64,000 bases of DNA from Chitinophagaceae bacterium (GTDB taxonomy: Bacteria > Bacteroidota > Bacteroidia > Chitinophagales > Chitinophagaceae). The notes below the pieces were generated by a model, which worked only from the letters and a program-made list of their open reading frames with translations, was not told the DNA's origin and did not search any database. The position numbers and the translations under genes are program-made. The first letter of the stretch is position 1. The number at the start of each line of letters is the position of its first letter. The DNA is taken from assembly GCA_004297075.1 (NCBI GenBank), contig SCVK01000396.1:62001-126000 (forward strand). Reading direction: 5' to 3'. Of this stretch, positions 41,245 through 49,545 are shown one piece after another.

Positions 41245-41676
41245 ATGAAAAAACTGTTGATCATCCTACTCGCGTTTTCTGCTGCGGCTTGCAGCAAGGT
41301 TTCCAACGACCATTCCTTTTTTAAAGATCCCAATGAGATAACTGTTGTTGTCAAAAGAACTATCCAAAAGTTGGGACTGGATGGTGATTTTATTTCGATT
41401 GACCGCGTTTCATACCTGCAATCAGGAAAGAATTCGTTTGCTTTCGTGTTTTATTCTTCTACCAAAGGCAGTAAAAGCATTGTTGTAAAAAAAGAAACCG
41501 AAACAAACCTGGTTGATGGTGGCGGCTCCGTTACTGTTTGCCAGGATGGTTCCTGTGATTGCAAGGTAAAAGCCATTATCAACAACGATGGAACTATCGA
41601 TGTGGGTTGTTCCTGTTCTTCATGCAAAATGGTTACTACCACCTATGCTTCTTTAGAAATACGTGGATACAATTAA
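41245..41676 (+). CDS. Cys-rich lipoprotein, hypothetical
   Basis: Lipobox SAAACSK; CQDGSCDCK...CSCSSCKM. Confidence 0.6.
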   Translation: MKKLLIILLAFSAAACSKVSNDHSFFKDPNEITVVVKRTIQKLGLDGDFISIDRVSYLQSGKNSFAFVFYSSTKGSKSIVVKKETETNLVDGGGSVTVCQDGSCDCKVKAIINNDGTIDVGCSCSSCKMVTTTYASLEIRGYN

Positions 41677-41688
41677 ACATTCACGCCA

Positions 41689-42164
41689 TGAAAGTCAGTT
41701 TAATTTTTTTACTGGTACTGCTGGGATTTTTATCAAACGCACAGTCAGTCGAATTGAGGACTGGCAGCAGTCTTATACCTAGTAGTTATGTTGCCCTGCG
41801 ATACCAACAGCCAACGAATTATTCCATTGATTTTTCCATTAAGGCTTTTTTGGATAGATCAAGAAAACATGGACTTAATTATACCGCGTTTGGAATCGAT
41901 GCTATGGTAGAAAAATCTTTCTCGTTTATGCGTGTTGGCGTTGGGCCTACAATTCATACTGAATCAGAATCGTGGGTGTATGCTAATCTTTCATTCTCAG
42001 AGAGAGTCAATTATGGAATAAGTCTCGAAGCAGGTGCTGAACTATTTCTAACGGATGTTTTTGGCCTCTGCGCTTTTACTAATCAGAAATTTTTGTTCAA
42101 AAGAGATCTTGGCAGTTCGCAGTTCGTTTTTGGCTTAGGTCTCACTTATCATTTCAATCAATAA
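41689..42164 (+). CDS. Outer membrane beta-barrel-like conjugation accessory protein (hypothetical)
   Basis: Signal peptide, repeated short amphipathic strands, terminal FGLGLTYHFNQ. Confidence 0.5.
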
Positions 42165-42173
42165 ACAATTTAT

Positions 42174-45100
42174 ATGCAACTAAAAAAAATGGAGCTGCTG
42201 AAGAGCAGGTGGTGGCTGGTCTTATGTTGTATGGTTTGTTTTGTTTCAATGGCGCGGGCGGGGCGCGGTGTAAACGAGATCACGCTTTCTATGAATTCCG
42301 GTACCTATGATTGTGCGACCGGTAAAGTGACAGTGAGTTACCATATCGTCAACAGGAACGAAGACGGAAGTACGAATTACAAAACCATGTATAGCATTAA
42401 TACCGGAACGGTGATCGGTTACGGCCAGACCTTTGATGAAGGTGATGTTTCTTTCACCGGTGATTATTCGCCAGGGGATGTAATTACGATCAGTGCATAC
42501 GGTATCAGTAATAATGCAGCTGAAGAAGTAAGTTTTGATTACGTTATCAATGGTTCTTCGATTCCTCCTGCGCCTTCAGTTATTGCCAGCCCACAAAGTG
42601 TTTTATGTAACGGCGGATCGACAGGATTGTATGCTTCTCCTTCGGCCGGTGGCATCATTCACTGGAGTAACGGACAGACCGGCAATATGATCACCGTGAA
42701 TACACCGGGAAATTATTTTGCCTACGAGGTTAACAGTTGTGGGCAGGGGCCAAACAGTACTATTGTGACCATTACAGCGATCAATAATATGGTCGGACCA
42801 GAGATCAGCAGCAGTAACGGAACTGCGCTTTGTAATGGAGCCTCTACTACCATCAGTGTACAATCGCCTACATCCGGAACCTATTACTGGAGTAATGGTC
42901 AAACAGGAACAAGTATCACGGTCAACACTGCCGGAACCTATTATGTTTATGTAGGAAATGAGTGTGGAACAAGCGTGTACAGCAATTCAATTGTGGTTAC
43001 AACCGGTGGTGCGCCACCTGCGCCAAGCATCGCTACCAATCAAAACACACAGTTGTGTGATGGTGCTACAGCCACCCTGTTCGCGGTATCACCACAGGGA
43101 ATGGTGACATGGAGCAATGGCCAAACAGGTAACAGTATTACCGTGAGTGTTGCCGGTAGTTACTCTGCTTATCAGACCAATGGTTGTGGGATAAGCGGTT
43201 ATAGTAATGTTGTTTCTTTTACAACTGCTTCGACACCGGTTCCTCCAAATATTACGCCGACCGGCCCCATCATTTTATGTGATGGTGCATCGACAACATT
43301 ATATTCCAATGCTAATTCGATCTGGTCACTTAACGGAACACCTATTAATTCAGGGCCGAACATTGTGATCAATGCAGGAGGAAATTATACAGCGACTGCA
43401 GCCAATAGTTGCGGAACATCCGGAACAAGTAATACCATTATCATAAGTACGCTGAATCGTCCTGTTGCACCAACCGTTACACCCCCCGGTAGCCAGTTGC
43501 TCTGCAACGGGGAGTCGGCGGTTTTGAGTTCGAATGGTACGAACATCACCTGGTCAAATGGAGCGACAGGCAATTCCATGACAACAGCAGTTGCAGGAAA
43601 TTATTATTCCTATTCTACCAATGTGTGTGGTAACAGCCCTATCAGCAATACAGTCGTTATCACTTCTGCTACTTGCCCCACACCGTCGCCGGGAACTTCT
43701 TTTTTTGTGTGCCCCGGTTCACTTAAAACATTGGATGCGGGTGCAGGATATGATACCTATTCATGGAACACCGGTCAAACGACAAGAACAATCACCGTTG
43801 GGCCAGGTAATTATTCCGTGACGGTTACCAAGAATGGTTGCGCGGCCACTTCTGCAACGGTTACTGTGGGTTATTATACAGTGACCATTCCTGTGATTAA
43901 TCCAACAGGAGCAACAACATTTTGCGCTGGTAATTTTGTGACACTTGTTTCAAGTTTAGGCTCAGCTTATTTATGGAACACGGGTGCTGCCGGTAACAGT
44001 ATCAATGTTAATTCATCAGGTAGTTACTATGTAACCGTAACCGATGCCAATGGTTGCCAGGCTACTTCTGCTGCTACTGCAATCACGGTGAATGCGTTAC
44101 CAACTGCGACAGTTGCGGGTTCAACCACAGTCTGCCAGAATGGGACAAATCCTGTTGTGACCTTTACCGGAAGCGGGGGCGTGTCACCCTATACTTTTTA
44201 CTATAAGATCAACGGTGGATCAACACTTTCTCTGGCAACTACAAGTGGTAACAGTGTGTCTGTGAATGCGCCAACAAATATTGCAGGATCATTTACCTAT
44301 GAGCTTGTCAGTGTGAAAGAATCCAGCAGCACGGCTTGTACGAATGCGGCAAACGGTTCAGCAACTGTGGTAGTGAGTGCATTACCTTCTGCTAATGTTA
44401 CCGGCAATACGACGGTATGTTTAAACAGCTCTTCGCCGATGATCACCTTTAATGGTGTAAGCGGTATAGCTCCATATACATTTACTTATTCAGTAAATGG
44501 CGGGGCAAGTCAAACAGTAACGACAACATCCGGGAACAGTGTTTCAGTATCTGTACCGACCGGCGTTGCGGGAACGTTTTCCTATGCACTATTAAGCGTG
44601 AGTGCATCAAGCGGATGTTCAAACAGTGCCAGCGGTAATGCAACGGTTGTTGTAAAACCATTGCCTTTTGCAACGATTGCGGGTTCAGTAACGGTTTGCC
44701 AGAACAGCAGCAATCCTTTGATCACGTTTGCAGGTAGCACCGGCACGGCTCCATATATTTTTACCTATAAAATTAATGGTGGCGTAAACCAAACCGTAAC
44801 TACCAATTCCGGAAACAGTGTTACAGTTGAAGCACCAACCGGTGTTGCAGGAAGTTTTGTTTATTCTTTGGTGAGTGTACAAGAGTCAAGTGGGCAGGTA
44901 TGTGCTAATTCTGTCAGTGGTAATGCTACGGTTGTTGTTAATTCCTTGCCTGTGGCTACCATTTCAGGTAATGCAAGTGTGTGCCAGAACGGAGGCGCGC
45001 GCGTCATCACCTTTGCTGGTAACAACGGCACTGCACCATATACATTTACTTATAAGGTCAATGGCGGAGCTGATCAAATGGTTACGACGACTAGCAGCAA

Positions 45101-46271
45101 TAGTGTTACTGTTAATGTACCTGTGACTACTCCAGGAACTTATATATATAGTTTGGTTAGCGTAAAAGAAAGCAGTATTACCAATTGTACTGTCCCTGCA
45201 AACGGAAGCGCATCGGTTGTTGTTAACCCATTACCTGTGGCAGCAGCGATCGTTGCACCGAACAGCCATTTATGTAATGGTGAAACAGGTCAACTCACGA
45301 TATCCAATTGGTCAGAAGGGTTTACCTATACCTGGTACCGCGATGGTGTGGTGCTTACTTCGACCACCGCGCAGACACTGGACATTACACTCCCCGGCAG
45401 TTACAAAGTGATGGTAACATCTTCTGATGGTTGTAATGCGTCAGCACTGTCCAATACCATTGTGATCACAGTAGGTACGATCTCAACACCGATCATTACG
45501 GGTTATTTAAAAGTATGTAAGGATGGCAAAACAAAATTGGTTGTTTCACCTTCAAACGAAAACTGGGCATTTGAGGTATACCGATGGACAGATACGCCGA
45601 TTGGTGATTCAGTATTTAACGGAAAAAGTTTTTCGGCGTTTGCCGGGCAGTATCAGGTTTTGGTTAAAAGAGAAGGTTGCTTCGATAGCGCTAAGGTTAT
45701 CGTTTCCGCCAATGATACTGAGTTCCCGGCAGGTCGTTTGACAATTACCCCCAATAAAATCCCTTACGGTGGAAAGGCGGACCTGGTGGCCGATGTAACA
45801 GGTGCAGCCACCTACCAATGGGATTTAGGTGACAGCCATAAGGCTGTCACCTTTTCAAATAAAATTAATCAAGCCTTTTATACACGCGCGGATAGTGTAC
45901 TCGTCAAAGTGATGGCTGTGAGTGAACGCAACTGTGCAACAGAGTTTACGGCTTCACTCAAAATAGGAGCAATGGATTCGGTAAAGATCCCCGACCATTC
46001 ATGGACCGGTAATCTCAAAGACTGGAATTTATTTCCCATGCCTTTTCACAATGAATTAAAACTATCTGTGATTCTCAAAAGAAATGAAACGGTAAGAATT
46101 GATTTATTCACTGCATTAGGCCAATGGGTTCGTTCATGGCAGTTCAGCGGAAAAAAAGGAGAGAACCTGTTTCAGCTAGATAAGCTGGAAGGACTGGCTT
46201 CATATGTGACCTATTTTATTACCGGCTTTTACAACGGCGAAAAACATTCTGATAAAATTTTTAAATACTAA
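42174..46271 (+). CDS. Giant Ig-like repeat surface protein with T9SS type A-like C-terminal sorting domain
   Basis: Signal peptide; ~7 'LCNGxSTxLxxS...WSNGxTGNxITV...GxYxxY' repeats and 4 'CQNxxxPxITFxGxxGxAPYTFTYKxNGG' repeats; C-term NLFPMPFHNELKLSVILKRNETVRIDLFTALGQWV...SDKIFKY. Confidence 0.85.
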   Translation: MQLKKMELLKSRWWLVLCCMVCFVSMARAGRGVNEITLSMNSGTYDCATGKVTVSYHIVNRNEDGSTNYKTMYSINTGTVIGYGQTFDEGDVSFTGDYSPGDVITISAYGISNNAAEEVSFDYVINGSSIPPAPSVIASPQSVLCNGGSTGLYASPSAGGIIHWSNGQTGNMITVNTPGNYFAYEVNSCGQGPNSTIVTITAINNMVGPEISSSNGTALCNGASTTISVQSPTSGTYYWSNGQTGTSITVNTAGTYYVYVGNECGTSVYSNSIVVTTGGAPPAPSIATNQNTQLCDGATATLFAVSPQGMVTWSNGQTGNSITVSVAGSYSAYQTNGCGISGYSNVVSFTTASTPVPPNITPTGPIILCDGASTTLYSNANSIWSLNGTPINSGPNIVINAGGNYTATAANSCGTSGTSNTIIISTLNRPVAPTVTPPGSQLLCNGESAVLSSNGTNITWSNGATGNSMTTAVAGNYYSYSTNVCGNSPISNTVVITSATCPTPSPGTSFFVCPGSLKTLDAGAGYDTYSWNTGQTTRTITVGPGNYSVTVTKNGCAATSATVTVGYYTVTIPVINPTGATTFCAGNFVTLVSSLGSAYLWNTGAAGNSINVNSSGSYYVTVTDANGCQATSAATAITVNALPTATVAGSTTVCQNGTNPVVTFTGSGGVSPYTFYYKINGGSTLSLATTSGNSVSVNAPTNIAGSFTYELVSVKESSSTACTNAANGSATVVVSALPSANVTGNTTVCLNSSSPMITFNGVSGIAPYTFTYSVNGGASQTVTTTSGNSVSVSVPTGVAGTFSYALLSVSASSGCSNSASGNATVVVKPLPFATIAGSVTVCQNSSNPLITFAGSTGTAPYIFTYKINGGVNQTVTTNSGNSVTVEAPTGVAGSFVYSLVSVQESSGQVCANSVSGNATVVVNSLPVATISGNASVCQNGGARVITFAGNNGTAPYTFTYKVNGGADQMVTTTSSNSVTVNVPVTTPGTYIYSLVSVKESSITNCTVPANGSASVVVNPLPVAAAIVAPNSHLCNGETGQLTISNWSEGFTYTWYRDGVVLTSTTAQTLDITLPGSYKVMVTSSDGCNASALSNTIVITVGTISTPIITGYLKVCKDGKTKLVVSPSNENWAFEVYRWTDTPIGDSVFNGKSFSAFAGQYQVLVKREGCFDSAKVIVSANDTEFPAGRLTITPNKIPYGGKADLVADVTGAATYQWDLGDSHKAVTFSNKINQAFYTRADSVLVKVMAVSERNCATEFTASLKIGAMDSVKIPDHSWTGNLKDWNLFPMPFHNELKLSVILKRNETVRIDLFTALGQWVRSWQFSGKKGENLFQLDKLEGLASYVTYFITGFYNGEKHSDKIFKY

Positions 46272-46273
46272 CC

Positions 46274-46954
46274 ATGCAAAAAATATTTTATTGCCTAATT
46301 CTTTTAATGCTGCTGTTTTCATGCAGCGATAAATATGATTCATTGTACCGCTCTGCACCGGGACCGTCGTTGTTTTTTAGTTCCGATACGATCACAGTGC
46401 GTGAAAAAGATTTCCTGAACATAAATGGCACAGGCAAGTTATGGCTGCACAGTACACCTGCAACACACCAGATGAATATTGAATACAGCGACACCAGTGG
46501 CAAAGTTCATTTTATGTATCGTGGTGTCTTGCTCACCGATTCCAGACGCGTAATCGTTGCCAACGACAGTACGGGTTTGTTCGTCAGTTGTGATGAGCCG
46601 GGGATATACTCCGTTGATTTTTATTTGACCGACCAGCTTGGAAAGACAACATCGAATCAATTGATCATTGATTGTAAAGCTAATCAAAAAATAAAATCTT
46701 CATTGGTTGCAGTGTTCGTTGATAGTGTGCAAGTCGATAACTGGAATTATAAGTTTGATGCAACGGGTTGCGTCAAGAATGATGGGAAGATCATTGCGTA
46801 TCATTTTATTATTAATGGGAATGAGATGCATACAGTTCAGCCTATTTTCTACTGGACTTTTCATCAACGTGGTGAACAAACTGTTTCACTATATGCGACA
46901 GATGATCTATTGCAATTATCCGATACAACTACTATTAAAATTAAGATACCGTGA
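46274..46954 (+). CDS. PKD-like lipoprotein
   Basis: Lipobox LLFSCSD; Ig/PKD-like YKFDATGCVKNDGKIIAYHFIINGN. Confidence 0.55.
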   Translation: MQKIFYCLILLMLLFSCSDKYDSLYRSAPGPSLFFSSDTITVREKDFLNINGTGKLWLHSTPATHQMNIEYSDTSGKVHFMYRGVLLTDSRRVIVANDSTGLFVSCDEPGIYSVDFYLTDQLGKTTSNQLIIDCKANQKIKSSLVAVFVDSVQVDNWNYKFDATGCVKNDGKIIAYHFIINGNEMHTVQPIFYWTFHQRGEQTVSLYATDDLLQLSDTTTIKIKIP

Positions 46955-48021
46955 GAAAATTATTCTTTGTTGCGCTGGTGCTGAGTAGTGCCGTGCGTGG
47001 ACAGTCACCTGCGCCTGTCATTACAGCTTTTCCTTCTTTGCGTATCCCTGCATCCAGCCGGGGACTCGCGATGGGGGATGGTGGGATCGCATCTGCCACA
47101 GAAAATCAACAGGTCTGGTATAATGTGGCAAAATCTGCTTTCATGCAGAACTTTCATCAGGTTGCTGTGAATTATACACCGTGGTTGCAATCCATTAGTA
47201 ATGATACCCGGTTTATTAACCTGAACTATCTCGGTAATGTATTCAATACATCAGCCCTTGGTTTATCTGTCAGTTACCTTGACTTTGGCAGAATGACTAC
47301 ACGCGATAACAATGGAGCAACCATTTCAGAATACCGGGCAAAAGAATATAACGTAGGCGTTTCTTATGGTTTGCAGGTGAACGAAAACACTTCGCTTGGT
47401 CTTTCTTTACGTTTACTTGGGCAGAATATGTTTACTGATGCACCGAAAAATGTATTTAGTGTTTGCGGCGATATCAGTTATTATCAATTTGCCCGCTTAA
47501 GTGATCAGAATCAAAAGATAGAATGGGGTGCGGTTCTTTACAATATCGGCCCTAAACTGAATGTGGATGGTAGTGCCTCTAAAACATTTCTGCCGACCAA
47601 CTTAGGGATAGGTGTTTCCTATGTTGGTGTAAATGACAATGATGGAAGCCAGTTAACTGCGGCTATTGATCTGAATAAATTACTGGTTCCCTCTGTTAAT
47701 GCAACGGATAAAGGAATTTTCTCAGGAATGTTTTCTTCTTTCACAGAACCTGACCAGTTTAAAACAATACGTCTTAGCACTGGCATCGAATATGGCTACC
47801 TGAATCAATTCTTTTTACGCGGTGGCCTGAGCCTAGAGAATAAATATAAGGGCAACCGGAAATATTTTGGATTAGGTGTGGGCTACAAAGGATTGATACT
47901 CGATCAATCCTGGGGGATTGACTTTCATTATCTCGTACCAGTTGGGACGGTAGCGGCCGTCTCCCCTTTTCAGCATTCGTTTGGGTTTTCGTTGGGGTTA
48001 AGTTTCGGAAATTTTCAATAA
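46951..48021 (+). CDS. PorV-like type IX secretion outer membrane protein
   Basis: FPSLRIPASSRGLAMGDGGIASATENQQVWYNVAKSAF...NTSALGLSVSYLDFG; GTG start overlapping previous stop. Confidence 0.75.
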   Translation: MRKLFFVALVLSSAVRGQSPAPVITAFPSLRIPASSRGLAMGDGGIASATENQQVWYNVAKSAFMQNFHQVAVNYTPWLQSISNDTRFINLNYLGNVFNTSALGLSVSYLDFGRMTTRDNNGATISEYRAKEYNVGVSYGLQVNENTSLGLSLRLLGQNMFTDAPKNVFSVCGDISYYQFARLSDQNQKIEWGAVLYNIGPKLNVDGSASKTFLPTNLGIGVSYVGVNDNDGSQLTAAIDLNKLLVPSVNATDKGIFSGMFSSFTEPDQFKTIRLSTGIEYGYLNQFFLRGGLSLENKYKGNRKYFGLGVGYKGLILDQSWGIDFHYLVPVGTVAAVSPFQHSFGFSLGLSFGNFQ

Positions 48022-48039
48022 CCGTTTTAAAGCAATCTA

Positions 48040-48453
48040 ATGTTATCCTCAGTTTCCTGGCAGTCTTATATCGTTGGTATTGGAATAGTTACTATCCTGT
48101 ATTACGCAGTGATTGGAAAAATATTTTATAGCAGGGAATTGATGCAATTGATATCGCGAAGCAAGGAGCAAAAGATCACAACAGAAAGAGAATTCATTCC
48201 TTCTAGCATAGATCCAGCTGAACAAGTAAATAGGATAATTGGACAGATTGGGAGTATCATAAAAATTGCCGCTGATCAAAATACTCCGCAACCCGAATTA
48301 TTTTTTTCGCTGCAACAACTGATCAGAAGCTACCCTCTCATCCAGGAATCCGAATACAGGGGAGCGGTCCGGCAGTACATCAAAGAGGTAGTTGAAGGAT
48401 ATGGATCGTATGATTTGAGTGAAGAGGAACTAACGCAGTTGTGGAAACCATAA
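48040..48453 (+). CDS. Hypothetical membrane-anchored protein of the tra locus
   Basis: Single N-terminal TM, 137 aa, located between PorV-like gene and traE. Confidence 0.5.
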   Translation: MLSSVSWQSYIVGIGIVTILYYAVIGKIFYSRELMQLISRSKEQKITTEREFIPSSIDPAEQVNRIIGQIGSIIKIAADQNTPQPELFFSLQQLIRSYPLIQESEYRGAVRQYIKEVVEGYGSYDLSEEELTQLWKP

Positions 48454-48469
48454 TGTTAAACTGAATATG

Positions 48470-48521
48470 CCTGTCCTGCCGTGCAGGAGAACCGAGTGCG
48501 AGAGTGTGCAGGGCAGGTTTG
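48470..48521 (+). terminator. Terminator/attenuator-like hairpin upstream of traE
   Basis: CCTGTCCTGC ... GCAGGGCAGG (one T-G wobble) then TTTGTTT. Confidence 0.45.
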
Positions 48522-48539
48522 TTTATTAAAACGGTAAAC

Positions 48540-48848
48540 GTGAAAAAGAAAATGTGGAAAGGCGTATGTATGACGCTTGTAATGATACTGCTTTTTGTGA
48601 CCGTGCAGGCGCAGGATGGTAATGCTGGTATTCAGGATGCGAACCAGAAAGTACGTAGTTATTTTAATTCAGGTACGCAACTGATGTATGCGGTGGGTGC
48701 GATCCTGGGTCTGATCGGCGCTATTAAAGTCTATTCCAAATGGAACGCGGGAGACCATGATACCGGTAAAGTAGCGGCGGCATGGTTTGGATCATGCGTA
48801 TTCCTGGTAGTAGTGGTTACAGTTATCAAAGCATTCTTTGGAATATGA
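48540..48848 (+). CDS. traE: Conjugative transposon protein TraE (DUF4134)
   Basis: QDANQKVRSYFNSGTQLMYAVGAILGLIGAIKVYSKWNAGDHDTGKVAAAWFGSCVFLVVVVTVIKAFFG. Confidence 0.93.
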   Translation: MKKKMWKGVCMTLVMILLFVTVQAQDGNAGIQDANQKVRSYFNSGTQLMYAVGAILGLIGAIKVYSKWNAGDHDTGKVAAAWFGSCVFLVVVVTVIKAFFGI

Positions 48849-49231
48849 TCTCCACGGAGAACTGGAAATATTTTCCGGCAAGGAAACTTGTAGAGATCGA
48901 TCTGGCGGGAACAAAATTCTACCTGGACTTACGACTGTGGGAATGCAGGGATGTAAATGATTTCTCAAATAAGTTCAGTATCGATGACTTGTACGATCAT
49001 CCGTGCGGTGGATTTATCTGCTGTTTTGATCTCAAAGCAAAAAATCTGTTTCAGGGAACGAAGGAAGAATTTGAGTTAAGAAAGCATGAACTGAAAATTG
49101 TGCGGTTACCCAGCATCAAGAAAATTGATCCTGTTGGATACAGGGCATTACAAGGTATGCATCCGAGAAAAGAGAGAACACCATTAATCGAAAAGAAGCG
49201 GTTACGAAAATCAAAGGGAAAGAGACTATGA
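48845..49231 (+). CDS. Hypothetical protein in tra operon
   Basis: ATGA overlap with traE; start MISTENWKYFPARKLVEIDL. Confidence 0.55.
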   Translation: MISTENWKYFPARKLVEIDLAGTKFYLDLRLWECRDVNDFSNKFSIDDLYDHPCGGFICCFDLKAKNLFQGTKEEFELRKHELKIVRLPSIKKIDPVGYRALQGMHPRKERTPLIEKKRLRKSKGKRL

Positions 49232-49545
49232 GTAGCGTGTACCATATCAATAAAGGGATTAATAAACCAGTTGAGTTTCGCGGGTTGAAAGCTCAATATA
49301 TCTGGTGGCTCGGTATCGGGTTATGTTTTCTGCTACTGCTATTTGCGTTAATGTATATCTGCGGTGTTCCAGTTATTATTTCCTTACTGCTGATCGCAAT
49401 CCTGGGAACCATACTGTTCCGGTATGTATATAAACTGAGCCGTACTCATGGTGAACATGGCCTGATGAAAAAAATGGCTGCAAGGTCTATTCCAAAATCA
49501 ATCAAAATAAGCAGAACAATACGATGCAAGAGATACACTACATAA
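49228..49545 (+). CDS. traF: Conjugative transposon protein TraF (DUF4133)
   Basis: YHINKGINKPVEFRGLKAQYIWWLGIGLCFLLLLFALMYICGVP. Confidence 0.9.
   Translation: MSSVYHINKGINKPVEFRGLKAQYIWWLGIGLCFLLLLFALMYICGVPVIISLLLIAILGTILFRYVYKLSRTHGEHGLMKKMAARSIPKSIKISRTIRCKRYTT

Noticed and set aside
45826-45853. Hairpin GACAGCC-ata-AGGCTGTC as a regulatory element
   Set aside because: Lies inside the adhesin CDS in a normal coding context; no T-tract or boundary.
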